NCBI GenBank assembly: GCA_900546615.1
Contig: URDJ01000014.1
Coordinates: forward strand, 1-60,977
Direction: 5' to 3'
DNA from: an uncultured Eubacteriales bacterium
Lineage (GTDB): Bacteria; Bacillota; Clostridia; Oscillospirales; Oscillospiraceae
Length of the DNA stretch: 60,977 nt
This document shows, in pieces, positions 9,465 to 17,719 of the stretch. The notes under the pieces are model-generated. The model saw only the letters and a list, made by a program, of their open reading frames with translations, did not search any database and was not told the origin of the DNA. Each line of letters begins with the position of its first letter. Positions within the stretch are counted from its first letter, which is position 1. A program made the position numbers and the translations under genes.

Positions 9465-10100
9465 GTGGATATCATCTGGCACGGCCACGCCTGCTTCGAG
9501 CTTCAAAGCTCTGGCTTTTCCCTCGTCATAGACCCCTACGACCACAAGGATCTCTGCGGCTACGGCGAGCTGCGGCTCGAGGCAGACTCGGTCCTTTGCA
9601 GCCATTCGCACTACGGCCACGGCTGGCTCGAGGCCGTCACTCTCCGGCACGGGGCACAGGACCCATTCGAGGTCGAAGTCATTGACAGCTTTCACGACGT
9701 CATGCACGGGCGTCTCCGGGGCGAGAACAGGGTACATATCATAAGCGCCGAGGGACTCAAGCTCGTCCACCTTGGCGACCTCGGCTGCCGGCTCACGGAG
9801 GAGCAGGCGGAGCGGCTGCGCGGCGCAGATGCGATAATGGCCCCCGCGGGCGGCATCCTGACCATCGAGCCCTACGCGGCCTATGAGCTCTGCCGTGCCT
9901 GCGGCGCGCGGGTAGTCATACCCATGCACTACGGCGGGCACGGACTGGGGAATCGGCGGCTCCGGCCGGTGGACGAGTTCGCCGGCCTGTTCGACCCGGC
10001 GCTCGTCCGTCGCTATAACACGAACCGGTTAACACTCGGCGCGGACACGCCGGAGCAGCTCGCGCTGCTCTCGCCGCCGCCGGGGGCTGGGAGGTATTGA
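9465..10100 (+). CDS. UlaG-like metallo-beta-lactamase-fold protein
   Basis: A 211-aa protein starting at GTG 9465 behind GGGAGG; an upstream TTG (9429) lacks a site. The N-terminus WHGHACFEL and VIDPYDHKD are typical of the COG2220/UlaG branch of metal-dependent hydrolases. The metal motif normally HxHxDH reads HSHYGH (residues 47-52), so the second-metal Asp is Gly. Downstream HLGDLG and the later His in IPMHYGGHG are kept. It may bind one metal or have changed chemistry. Only 3 bp separate it from the next gene, so the two are cotranscribed. Substrate unknown. Confidence 0.8.
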   Translation: MDIIWHGHACFELQSSGFSLVIDPYDHKDLCGYGELRLEADSVLCSHSHYGHGWLEAVTLRHGAQDPFEVEVIDSFHDVMHGRLRGENRVHIISAEGLKLVHLGDLGCRLTEEQAERLRGADAIMAPAGGILTIEPYAAYELCRACGARVVIPMHYGGHGLGNRRLRPVDEFAGLFDPALVRRYNTNRLTLGADTPEQLALLSPPPGAGRY

Positions 10101-10103
10101 GTT

Positions 10104-10769
10104 TTGGAAACGCTCATCTTTGTGCTTGAAATGATAGGCACCGTGGCCTTTGCCGCCTCTGGCGCAATGACCGCCGTCAAAAAGAACATGGACGTCTTCG
10201 GTGTCGCGATACTCGGCCTCACGACGGCGGTAGGCGGAGGCGTCATCCGCGACCTCATTCTGGGCCAGACTCCGCCGCGGATGTTCCAGAACCCCATATA
10301 CGCGGGACTTGCCGTCACTGTGGCACTTATCATCTTCATCATCGCGCGGCGCGGGTATTTTGAAGGCAGGCACGAGCTTTACGACTTCTCCATGCTCATC
10401 ATGGACAGTCTCGGCCTCGCAGCCTTCACGGTGACAGGCATAGGCGCCGCGCTTGAGACGAATGCGGGGAGCGGTTGGTTCCTGCTCATTTTCGTCGGCG
10501 TCGTGACGGGCGTCGGCGGCGGCGTTCTACGGGACGTCATGGCCGGGGACATGCCCTATATCTTCGTGAAACACGTCTATGCCTGCGCGTCGCTGCTGGG
10601 CGCGGTTATCTGCACGGTGCTGGAGCTGCTCGGCGTAGGCGACAGCGTCTCGATGGTAGCTGGCATGGCGGCTGTGGCCGTGTTGAGGTTCCTCTCCGCC
10701 TACTTCCGCTGGAACCTGCCGAGGCCGAACATACACAAGTCACAGGACGGGCAGACGCCTCAGACTTGA
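10104..10769 (+). CDS. TRIC/UPF0126-family membrane protein (YadS-like)
   Basis: A 221-aa membrane protein with about seven hydrophobic segments arranged as two repeats, each carrying the family motif: AVGGGVIRDLILG in the first half and GVGGGVLRDVMAG in the second. Bacterial members of this family form trimeric channels related to the TRIC cation channels; some are proposed glycine permeases. It starts with TTG at 10104, eight bases after GGGAGG, tightly behind the MBL-fold gene. The tail after residue 205 is hydrophilic. Confidence 0.85.
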   Translation: METLIFVLEMIGTVAFAASGAMTAVKKNMDVFGVAILGLTTAVGGGVIRDLILGQTPPRMFQNPIYAGLAVTVALIIFIIARRGYFEGRHELYDFSMLIMDSLGLAAFTVTGIGAALETNAGSGWFLLIFVGVVTGVGGGVLRDVMAGDMPYIFVKHVYACASLLGAVICTVLELLGVGDSVSMVAGMAAVAVLRFLSAYFRWNLPRPNIHKSQDGQTPQT

Positions 10770-10826
10770 GAATGCAGTGCGGATGCATGGAACCCGCGAA
10801 CAAACCATTTCTTCAGGAGGTGCAAC

Positions 10827-11717
10827 ATGCTGCCCTGGCTGCTCTGCGGTGCTTTATTTCTGCTGCTGCTCGTCGCCAGTCTGCGGCTGTGGATGCTGCA
10901 GCGTGCGCTCAGCGAACTGACTGGGCAGTTCGAGGAGGTGCTGTGCGAGGATACGAACGTTCTGCTCAGTCTGTCCTCCCATGACCGGTACGCCCGGCAG
11001 CTCGCCGCTCGGCTCAACCGCGAGTTATCCTCCCTGCGCCGGATGCGCTGGAAATATCAGAACGGGGACCGCGAGCTGAAAGAGGCCGTGACCAATATCT
11101 CACACGACCTGCGTACACCGCTCACAGCCATCTGCGGCTACCTCGAGCTGCTCGGGCGCGAGGACAAGAGTGAAGCCGTCAGCCGCTACCTCGAATACAT
11201 CGGCGAGCGCGCAGAGACTATGCGCCGCCTTACAGAGGAGCTGTTCTGCTACTCTGTCGTGCTCTCCCCCGAATCTACACCTGAGCTTTCCTCAGGCGAC
11301 CTTCGCGCCGTGCTGGAAGCCGGCCTCGCCGGAGCCGCGCCATCGCTTATGAGCCGCGGCATCGAACCCGCCGTCGATCTTCCTGACAGCCCCGTGCGCT
11401 GCCTCATGAACGAAGCCGCCGCCTCAAGAGTCGTCAGCAACCTTCTCTCCAATGCCGTCAGATACTCCGGCGGCGACCTCATGATACGCCTCACCCCCGA
11501 CGCCGTGCTCAGCTTCGAAAATTCCGCCCCAGAACTCGACGAGGTCCGCCTCGGTAAGCTCTTTGACCGCTTCTACACAGTCGAAGCTGCACGCGGCTCC
11601 ACCGGCCTCGGCCTCTCAATCTCCAAAGCCCTCATGGAACAAATGCACGGCTCCATCTCTGCCGAACTACACAACGGCCGGCTCAGGCTAACCCTCCAAT
11701 TCAGCAGGTTGACATAA
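10827..11717 (+). CDS. Orphan sensor histidine kinase
   Basis: A 296-aa kinase with one N-terminal membrane segment (residues 4-23), a short cytoplasmic linker rather than an extracellular sensor, and a HisKA phosphoacceptor box NISHDLRTPLTAICGY with His93. HATPase_c motifs follow: NLLSNAVRYS for the N box, and GSTGLGLSISK for the G2 box. No response regulator is adjacent; the next gene is a PucR-type factor behind a terminator. Kinases of this short type often pair with OmpR-type regulators, which must lie elsewhere or be lost. The ATG is preceded by AGGAGG. Confidence 0.85.
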   Translation: MLPWLLCGALFLLLLVASLRLWMLQRALSELTGQFEEVLCEDTNVLLSLSSHDRYARQLAARLNRELSSLRRMRWKYQNGDRELKEAVTNISHDLRTPLTAICGYLELLGREDKSEAVSRYLEYIGERAETMRRLTEELFCYSVVLSPESTPELSSGDLRAVLEAGLAGAAPSLMSRGIEPAVDLPDSPVRCLMNEAAASRVVSNLLSNAVRYSGGDLMIRLTPDAVLSFENSAPELDEVRLGKLFDRFYTVEAARGSTGLGLSISKALMEQMHGSISAELHNGRLRLTLQFSRLT

Positions 11718-11721
11718 TAAA

Positions 11722-11750
11722 ACGCCCTTGCATTGCCAAGGGTGTTTTTG
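11722..11750 (+). terminator. Terminator after the histidine kinase
   Basis: A 9-bp stem (11722-11730 with 11737-11745, one G-U pair) is followed by TTTTTG. Confidence 0.75.
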
Positions 11751-11793
11751 TTATGATATTTGAATACTGTCATTTCAATTGGGTGGTGGTCTT

Positions 11794-13215
11794 ATGAGCG
11801 TTACCGTTGAAGATCTGCTCGGTTTGCCGTCTTTACGCAGGGCGAAGGTGCTCGGCGGGCACAGGGGACTTTCCAAAATAGTGTCGTCGATCTCGGTGCT
11901 GGAATCCACCGATCCCGGCGTACTTGTGGACGAGGTGTTTCCGCAGGGCGAGTTTTTCGGCAGTGAGATCGTCATCACGGGCTTTCTAAACAGCGTGGAT
12001 AATGTGCCGCTCCAGCTCGCCAACATACGCAGGCTCGCAGAGGGCGGCGAGGTCGGCCTCATCGTGTTCTATGTCGGCGTCTATCTTCCCAGGATAGACC
12101 AAAGGCTCATTGACCTGGCCAATGAACTGGGCTTCGTGCTAATCTCCATGCCTGAGGGCGAGGCTACACTGCGCTACGGAGAAGTAATAAACGACGTCAT
12201 GGACTGCATCTACCGCGACAGGGAGCAGAACAGCTCAATAGTACTCGACATACTCGCCCGCGTCTCGGCCCTGCCGAAGCATCTGCAGACTGTGAACACC
12301 GCCCTGAAAATGCTCAGTGACCGCATCTCTGCCTCGGTGCTGCTGTGCGACTCAGCCTTCAATATTCTAAACCTCGTCGCCTGGCCCAGAGGCTACGATG
12401 CCGACATAATCTGCGGCATCAAGGCAATGCGCTCATATCCCGAGAACGGGAGCAGCGATGCCTGCATGTTCGTGCCTGATTCACGAATCTACCGTCTGTC
12501 GCTGGGCACAGACAGCGGGCAGCACATGGAACTGCTGCTCATAAAGGCCGGACTGCCGCTCGATGCAGCGACTCTCGGGCAAGTGCTGGACGCCACGCGC
12601 GTCTGCATCAACATCTGGGGCCGCAAGCACGGAGATATCGCAATACATGAGCTGGTACGCGCCATTCTCCAGGATGAACCGATGAAGATGCGCAGGCTTG
12701 CAGAAATATTTCACGTGGACGTGGCCGCGATACATGAGATGTGGATCGTCCAGTCCGGCGCGGAGGACGCAAAGGCAAAGCTCAACGATGCACTGCCCGC
12801 GCTGCGCGAGTGCTTTGCGGGTTTCACCGGCTCCCTGATAATGGACGTGTACGGCGGTCGACTACTTATCTTTATGCGTACGCCAATCTCACAGCAGGAG
12901 GCGGAACGGCTCTCCGCGTCTGTCATTGACACCGTGACGCCACAGCTAAACGACTCAACGCTCTGCCGCTGCTCCGGCCTTCAGAGCACGGCCGACGTCA
13001 GGGCCGCCTATCTGAGCTGTAAAGAGGACGCCGCCGATCATCAGGCAGGGCACGCAGATCATGCCGCCGGCCCAGACAGCCGCGATGGAAAGCCAGCTTT
13101 GACGCTGACTCGCCTGTACTTCGAATCCGCTCTGTTTTTCGCTCATGGTTTCTCACATCCTGATCCTATAAAATTACAGGCGAGGTCCCCCCGGTCCCGC
13201 CGTTTCCCGAAGTAG
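11794..13215 (+). CDS. PucR-family regulator, cut by an inversion (N-terminal part)
   Basis: PucR-type factors sense purine or related catabolites and bind DNA by a C-terminal HTH. Starting at ATG 11794 (after GGTGGTGG), the N-terminal PucR domain (VEDLLGLPSLRRAKVLGG and following) and a central domain are intact for 412 codons, to KED at 13029. From 13030 the frame runs through inverted DNA and gives 61 meaningless residues to a stop at 13213-13215. The missing C-terminus with the HTH lies on the minus strand at 13309-13674. As drawn the product cannot bind DNA by its HTH. Rejoining at 13029/13674 would give 533 aa, a normal PucR length. Confidence 0.85.
   Translation: MSVTVEDLLGLPSLRRAKVLGGHRGLSKIVSSISVLESTDPGVLVDEVFPQGEFFGSEIVITGFLNSVDNVPLQLANIRRLAEGGEVGLIVFYVGVYLPRIDQRLIDLANELGFVLISMPEGEATLRYGEVINDVMDCIYRDREQNSSIVLDILARVSALPKHLQTVNTALKMLSDRISASVLLCDSAFNILNLVAWPRGYDADIICGIKAMRSYPENGSSDACMFVPDSRIYRLSLGTDSGQHMELLLIKAGLPLDAATLGQVLDATRVCINIWGRKHGDIAIHELVRAILQDEPMKMRRLAEIFHVDVAAIHEMWIVQSGAEDAKAKLNDALPALRECFAGFTGSLIMDVYGGRLLIFMRTPISQQEAERLSASVIDTVTPQLNDSTLCRCSGLQSTADVRAAYLSCKEDAADHQAGHADHAAGPDSRDGKPALTLTRLYFESALFFAHGFSHPDPIKLQARSPRSRRFPK
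13024..13146 (-). pseudogene. codB: Displaced 5' end of a CodB-type permease gene
   Basis: On the minus strand from ATG 13146 (behind GGATGTGAG) the first 41 residues read like the N-terminus of a cytosine/purine/hydantoin (NCS1) permease: a soluble start, then QRQSWLSIAAVWAGGMIC and PCLMIGGVL. The match stops at GTC CTC (13029-13024), the breakpoint. The rest of the permease continues on the plus strand from the same hexamer at 13675. This piece has its own start codon and ribosome site but now reads antisense into pucR. Confidence 0.8.
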
Positions 13216-13254
13216 AGCACTTTGAATCGATAGAAAAAATTGTCGTATAGGCAA

Positions 13255-13301
13255 AAAACAACGCCCCTCTATTTGTCCAAAAGAACAATAGACGGGGCGT
13301 A
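13255..13301 (-). terminator. Original pucR terminator inside the inverted segment
   Basis: On the minus strand ACGCCCC pairs with GGGGCGT around an imperfect TCTATT/AATAGA stem, followed by a T-rich run. It sits just past the stop of the displaced pucR 3' end, which is where a pucR terminator should be. Confidence 0.6.
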
Positions 13302-13308
13302 GTTTGTC

Positions 13309-13674
13309 TTATTTGTGCAACAAAAGCCGTCTGACGGCGCAAGCTTTGTACAGCTCCAACATTTCCGGCATCTTGTCTGGCTTGTGGCCGAGAAGGTTTG
13401 AAATACGACGTATACGGTACTTTACAGTGTTTTTGTGCAGGTATAAAAGCTCAGAAGTCATTGTTACGCTGGAATCCGCGTCCAGGAGGAACACGGCAAG
13501 TGTTTCGGCGAGGTCAAGTTCCTCATTGTCCTTTTGCACAGGGGACAAGGGATCGAGGCAGTCGCCAAGTGCGGCTTCGCTGCCTTGGATGAGCGTCCTG
13601 CAATCCTTTGCAAAACACAGGTCGCCTATAGTAAACATACGCCGTCTGGGATAGATGTCCATTGCGTCGGCCAG
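13309..13674 (-). pseudogene. Displaced 3' end of the PucR regulator gene (HTH part)
   Basis: Read on the minus strand, 13674 to 13309 encodes LADAMDIYPRRRMF, then the typical PucR C-terminus ending with the HTH sequence LYLHKNTVKYRIRRISNLLG and a stop. That HTH motif (HxNTxxYRxxRI) marks PucR/CdaR proteins. It lacks its own proper start; an internal ATG at 13662 without a ribosome site could give at most a 117-aa fragment. The frame matches that of the 11794 gene if the segment is flipped. Confidence 0.85.
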
Positions 13675-14381
13675 GTCCTCTCCGGCGGCGGCCTGTCGCT
13701 GTCCGAGATAGTGATCTCCATACTTATAGGCTACGGCCTCATCTGCGTCTACATGATATTTATTGGCATGCAGGCTTGCGACACGGGCCTGCCCGTCGCG
13801 GTCATGGCATCCGGCGCGCTGGGCGAGAAGGGCGCGCGATACGTCATAAGCACGCTGATTGCCATCGCCTGCATCGGCTGGTTCGGCATACAGTCCGCGA
13901 CCTGCGGACAGGCCTTCGCGACCATGATAGCGCCACTGCTGGGCATGGAGGCCTCGCGCTGAGCAACCTGCTCGGCTTTGACGAGAGCAAGTTCAAGATC
14001 ACTACCGGCATCTCCGGCGCCATTGGTACCCTGCTGGCCGCCTTCGGCCTGCTGAACGCCTTCCAGGGCTTCCTGTCCCTCATGAGCGCTCTCATCCCGC
14101 CGCTGGCCGGCGTCATCATAGCCGCCTACTGGATAGTTGGCAAGGGCAAGAAGGAGAACTTCCACTTCAGCAAGGGCGTCTCTGCTGCAGGACTCATCTC
14201 CTTCATCGTGGGCGCGCTTGTCGCCTGCATAACCGGCGGCACCTTCGCCAGCTTCCCCGGACTCGTCGAGGCCATGCCCTTCCTGAACTGGCCTTTCTTC
14301 GTTGGCCCGGTGAACGGCATCGTCGTCTCCCTGGTGCTCTACGTAATACTGGCTGGCGTCTCCCCTAAGAAGGCGAACTAA
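13675..14381 (+). pseudogene. codB: CodB-type permease remnant with internal deletion
   Basis: From the breakpoint (VLSGGGLSLSEIVISILIGYG) the plus strand reads NCS1 permease transmembrane segments up to CGQAFATMIAPLLGME, then hits TGA at 13961-13963. The reading resumes in another frame from about 13950 with GLALSNLLGFDESKFKITTG and runs to a normal end at 14381. CodB proteins have about 400 residues; the pieces here sum to about 273, so roughly 130 residues between TM segments are missing at about 13945-13955. The gene is therefore damaged twice: 5' inversion and internal frameshifting deletion. Confidence 0.8.
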
Positions 14382-14399
14382 AAAACTGTAATATCGCAG

Positions 14400-14432
14400 A
14401 AAAGGCGCGGAGGCGTACCTCCGCCCTTTTCT
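14400..14432 (+). terminator. Terminator between codB remnant and the DUF917 gene
   Basis: AAAAGG-C-GCGGAGG pairs with CCTCCGC-CCTTTT (one bulged C) around a CGTA loop, ending in TTTTCT. It separates the permease from the two downstream enzymes, or acts as an attenuator for them. Confidence 0.7.
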
Positions 14433-14462
14433 GCTTGAACCAGAATAAAGGAGTTGTTTTCA

Positions 14463-15557
14463 TTGCGCAAGATCGGGATACCCGAGATCGAAGATATCGC
14501 CACCGGCGCGGCGCTGCTCGGCGCGGGCGGCGGCGGCGACCCGTATGTGGGCAAGCTCGTGGCCATCGGCGCCATCCGCGACTGCGGCGAGGTCACGCTG
14601 CTCGACCCTGATGAGGTGCCGGACGACGCACTTATCGTGCCGATCGCCATGATGGGCGCACCCACCGTTCTGGCCGAGAAGGCCATAGGAGGCAACGAGT
14701 ACAAGAGCCTCTACGAGATGGTATCGCGCTTCTTCGGCAAGAAGATCTACGCCTTCATGCCCATCGAGGCTGGCGGCGTGAACTCCATGCTGCCGATAGC
14801 CGCGGCGGCGAGGCTGGGCCTGCCCCTCGTGGACGTGGACGGCATGGGCCGCGCTTTCCCCGAGCTGCAGATGGTCACCTTCACCATCGGCGGCATCAGC
14901 GCCACCCCCATGGCGCTGACCGATGAGAAGGGCAACACCGTCATCTTCGAGACCATCACGAACAAGTGGACCGAGGAACTGGCCCGCGCGGTCACGATGA
15001 GCTGCGGCGGTTCCGTCTCCGTCTCGCTCTACTCCATGAGCGGCGCGCAGATGAAGAAGTACGGCGTGCGCGGCATCGTCACCCGCAGCCAGAGGCTGGG
15101 CGAGGCCATCCGCACCGTCAAAAACGCGGATAACCCGGAGAAGTTCTTCTTCGACTTCACCGAGGGCTACAAGCTGTTCAAGGGTAAGATAGTTGACGTC
15201 CTGCGCGAGACCCGCGCCGGCTTCAACTTCGGCCGTGTGGTACTTGAGGGCATCGGCGAGTGCAAGGGCCGTAAGGCCGCCGTCGAGTTCCAGAACGAAA
15301 ACCTCACCGCCGAGGTGGACGGCAAGCTCGTCGCCACGACGCCGGACCTCATCTGCCTCGTGGACACCGAGACCTTTGCGCCCGTCACCACCGACGCGCT
15401 CAAATACGGCAAGCGCGTCATCGTCCTCGGACTGCGCTGCTTCGAGATGTGGCGCTGCGAAGCCGGGCTCGAGCTGGTCGGCCCGCGCTACTTCGGCGTG
15501 GACACCGATTATATCCCGCTTGAGGAACGCTGCAAGGAGGTGTGCCTGAATGTATAA
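14463..15557 (+). CDS. DUF917 / S-methyl-thiohydantoin-desulfurase-like protein
   Basis: A 364-aa protein with the family start IPEIEDIATGAALLGAGGGGDPY and later PIEAGGVNSMLPIAAAARLGLPLVDVDGMGRAFPE cut in two by normal loops. DUF917 proteins nearly always accompany hydantoinase/oxoprolinase-family genes, as here, and are linked with hydantoin-type ring chemistry. TTG 14463 is chosen because AAAGGAG lies nine bases upstream; TTG 14454 overlaps the site. The 3' end overlaps the next gene by 8 bp. With a PucR regulator and an NCS1 permease next door, the substrate may be a hydantoin or related nitrogen heterocycle; that is inference. Confidence 0.85.
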   Translation: MRKIGIPEIEDIATGAALLGAGGGGDPYVGKLVAIGAIRDCGEVTLLDPDEVPDDALIVPIAMMGAPTVLAEKAIGGNEYKSLYEMVSRFFGKKIYAFMPIEAGGVNSMLPIAAAARLGLPLVDVDGMGRAFPELQMVTFTIGGISATPMALTDEKGNTVIFETITNKWTEELARAVTMSCGGSVSVSLYSMSGAQMKKYGVRGIVTRSQRLGEAIRTVKNADNPEKFFFDFTEGYKLFKGKIVDVLRETRAGFNFGRVVLEGIGECKGRKAAVEFQNENLTAEVDGKLVATTPDLICLVDTETFAPVTTDALKYGKRVIVLGLRCFEMWRCEAGLELVGPRYFGVDTDYIPLEERCKEVCLNV

Positions 15558-17106
15558 GCTCGGCATAGACGTCGGCGGCACGAACACCGACGCCGTACTC
15601 ATAGACGAAAACCTGAACGTCGTGGCGGACATCAAGTGCCCCACCGCCGGCGACATATACGACGGCATCCTCGCCGCCCTGCGCACCATTCTGGCGCAGT
15701 CGGGCATCGACCGCAGCCAGATAAAGCAGGCCATGCTCGGCACCACCCAGTGCACGAACGCCATAGTTGAGCGCAAGAACCTCGCGCCCATCGGCATCCT
15801 CCGCATAGGCGCGCCCGCCACGCTGGGCATCCCGCCGATGGTGGACTGGGCTGAGGACATCAGCAAAATAGCCGTCGGCAGCGCCGTCATAAGCGGCGGC
15901 TTCGAGTACGACGGCAAGCAGCTCGCGCCATTCGACGCCGAGGCTGCAAAGGCCTTCTTCCTCGAGATGAAGGAGAAGGGCGTCAAATCCATCGCCATCT
16001 CCTGCGTGTTCTCCACCGTGCGCAACGATCACGAGCTTGAGGCCGCGAAACTCTGCCACGAGGTCATGGGCGAGGACGTACACGTCTCCATCTCGAGCGA
16101 GATCGGCTCCATGGGCCTCATCGAGCGCGAGAACGCCACCATCCTCAACGCCGCGCTCTGGAAGGTCGCGGAACGCTTCACCGAGGGCTTTGCCCAGAGC
16201 CTGGCCGACGAGGGCATCACGAACGCGGACGTCTACCTCAGCCAGAACGACGGCACGCTCATGACCATGGAGCACGCGCGCCGCTACCCGATACTCACCG
16301 TCGCCTGCGGCCCGACTAACTCCATCCGCGGCGCGAGCTACCTGAGCAGCCTGCAGAACGCCATAGTCATCGACGTCGGCGGCACGACCACGGACCTGGG
16401 CGTCATCCAGAACGGCTTCCCGCGCGAGTCGAGCGTGGCGGTCACGATAGGCGGCGTGCGCACCAACTTCCGCATGCCGGACGTGGTCTCCATCGGCCTC
16501 GGCGGCGGCTCCATCGTGCGCGAGCACGCGGACGGCAGCGTCACCGTCGGCCCGGACAGCGTGGGCTATGAGATAACCAGCAAGGCCCTGGTCTTCGGCG
16601 GCGACACGCTCACCGCCACGGACGTGGCCGTGAGGCTGGGCATGTTCGAGCTGGGCGACCCGTCCAAAGTCGCGCACATCCCGGAGGAGCTGGCGAAGAA
16701 GGCCCTCGAGGCCATCGGCACGCTGGTCGAGGACGCCATCGACTCCATGAAGGTCTCGAGCGCGGACAGCGACGTCATCCTCGTCGGCGGCGGCTCCATC
16801 GTGCTGCCGGAGAAGCTGGCGGGCGCGGCGGCGACGGTCAAGCCAGACCACTTCGGCTGCGCGAACGCCATAGGCTCGGCAATATCCAAGGTCAGCGGCA
16901 CCTTTGAAAAGCTCATAAACTACGACGAGATACCGCGCGACAAGGCCCTCGAGCAGGCTAAGGCCGAGGCCATCGACCTCGCCGTCGCCGCAGGCGCCAT
17001 CCGCGAGACCGTCGAGATAATCGAGGTCGAGGACGTACCCCTCGCCTACTACGCCGGCAACACCAACCGCGTGAAGATCAAGGCCGCCGGCGATTTGGCC
17101 AACTGA
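15550..17106 (+). CDS. Hydantoinase/oxoprolinase-family protein
   Basis: A 518-aa member of the ATP-binding hydantoinase A/oxoprolinase family, which opens cyclic imides or activates their carbonyls with ATP. The N-terminal phosphate motif GIDVGGTNTDAV (residues 5-16) and the central IDVGGTTTDLGVI are both intact, as is the GLGGGSIV element. The start ATG at 15550 lies inside the DUF917 stop region behind AAGGAGG, so translation is coupled. The C-terminal acetophenone-carboxylase-like portion is short; no separate B subunit is present. Both enzymes remain open although regulator and permease are broken. Confidence 0.88.
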   Translation: MYKLGIDVGGTNTDAVLIDENLNVVADIKCPTAGDIYDGILAALRTILAQSGIDRSQIKQAMLGTTQCTNAIVERKNLAPIGILRIGAPATLGIPPMVDWAEDISKIAVGSAVISGGFEYDGKQLAPFDAEAAKAFFLEMKEKGVKSIAISCVFSTVRNDHELEAAKLCHEVMGEDVHVSISSEIGSMGLIERENATILNAALWKVAERFTEGFAQSLADEGITNADVYLSQNDGTLMTMEHARRYPILTVACGPTNSIRGASYLSSLQNAIVIDVGGTTTDLGVIQNGFPRESSVAVTIGGVRTNFRMPDVVSIGLGGGSIVREHADGSVTVGPDSVGYEITSKALVFGGDTLTATDVAVRLGMFELGDPSKVAHIPEELAKKALEAIGTLVEDAIDSMKVSSADSDVILVGGGSIVLPEKLAGAAATVKPDHFGCANAIGSAISKVSGTFEKLINYDEIPRDKALEQAKAEAIDLAVAAGAIRETVEIIEVEDVPLAYYAGNTNRVKIKAAGDLAN

Positions 17107-17139
17107 TAATCGACACTTTTCCCTCCGCCAGTGTTAAAG

Positions 17140-17171
17140 GAGCCGGGCGCCATTTGGCGTCCGGCTCTGAC
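17140..17171 (+). terminator. Terminator after the hydantoinase-like gene
   Basis: A 12-bp stem (17140-17151 with 17156-17167, one G-U) with loop ATTT. The following sequence TGACTTTCC has few T residues, so efficiency is uncertain. Confidence 0.55.
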
Positions 17172-17192
17172 TTTCCCCGGGACGCTTTGCGC

Positions 17193-17220
17193 TTGCATAT
17201 TATCGGACAGTTGGTATAAT
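17193..17220 (+). promoter_or_regulatory. Sigma-A promoter of bcp
   Basis: TTGCAT (17193-17198), 16-bp spacer, TATAAT (17215-17220); the bcp start is 36 bp downstream. Confidence 0.65.
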
Positions 17221-17256
17221 AGCTATAAACTTATACTCATTTGGAGGTATATAACT

Positions 17257-17715
17257 ATGCTTGAGGCCGGAATGAAAGCACCGGATTTTACGCTCCCCGA
17301 CAAGGACGGCACGCCTGTCTCGCTCTCCGATTTCCTCGGAAATCGCGTCGTGCTCTACTTTTACCCGAAGGATAACACCCCCGGCTGCACCCGGCAGGCC
17401 TGCGCCTTCGCCGGTGCGTACTCGGAGTTCCGGCAGCTCGGCGCCGTCGTCATAGGCGTCAGCCGTGATTCTACCGCCTCGCACCAAAAATTTGCCGAGA
17501 AAAACAGCCTGCCCTTCATCCTGCTCTCCGACCCCGAGCGCCTGGCCATCGAAGCCTACGGCGTCTGGCAGGAAAAGAAAAACTATGGCAAGGTCTCCAT
17601 GGGCGTCGTGCGCTCCACCTTCATCATCGGCCCCGACGGGACTATCGAGAAAGTCATGCCCAAGGTGAAGCCCGACACCAACGCCGAGGACGTGCTCAAG
17701 TTCCTGCGGGGTTAA
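17257..17715 (+). CDS. bcp: Thioredoxin-dependent thiol peroxidase (BCP/PrxQ)
   Basis: Cytoplasmic peroxiredoxin that reduces peroxides with thioredoxin. The 152 aa contain the peroxidatic and resolving Cys in NTPGCTRQACAF (a C-x4-C pair, the PrxQ layout), plus YFYPKD and the C-terminal STFIIGPDG. The frame is open further upstream, but ATG 17257 has TTGGAGG in place and follows the promoter. The NUDIX gene begins 4 bp later, so they form one unit. Confidence 0.9.
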   Translation: MLEAGMKAPDFTLPDKDGTPVSLSDFLGNRVVLYFYPKDNTPGCTRQACAFAGAYSEFRQLGAVVIGVSRDSTASHQKFAEKNSLPFILLSDPERLAIEAYGVWQEKKNYGKVSMGVVRSTFIIGPDGTIEKVMPKVKPDTNAEDVLKFLRG

Positions 17716-17719
17716 CATA

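Larger units (their letters stand above)
13024..13680. other. Inverted 645-bp segment with GAGGAC hexamers at both ends
   Basis: The plus strand has GAGGAC at 13024-13029 and its complement GTCCTC at 13675-13680. Between them lie the 3' end of pucR, its terminator, the pucR-codB spacer and the 5' end of codB, all on the minus strand. Flipping 13030-13674 joins PucR KED to LADAMDIYP and CodB GGVL to SGGGLSL, both in frame. Only the hexamer is shared (an 8-mer GGCCGACG also recurs at 12990 and inverted at 13665). No invertase gene is in the window. Confidence 0.85.

Noticed and set aside
13024..13680. Inversion as a classical site-specific inverton
   Set aside because: Only a 6-bp perfect repeat at the joints and no invertase gene in the window, so I report an inversion but do not claim a dedicated recombination system.
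14460..16851. Long minus-strand open frames opposite DUF917 and hydantoinase genes
   Set aside because: Low-complexity Asp/Ala/Val/Arg composition, opposite two coding genes with clear families.
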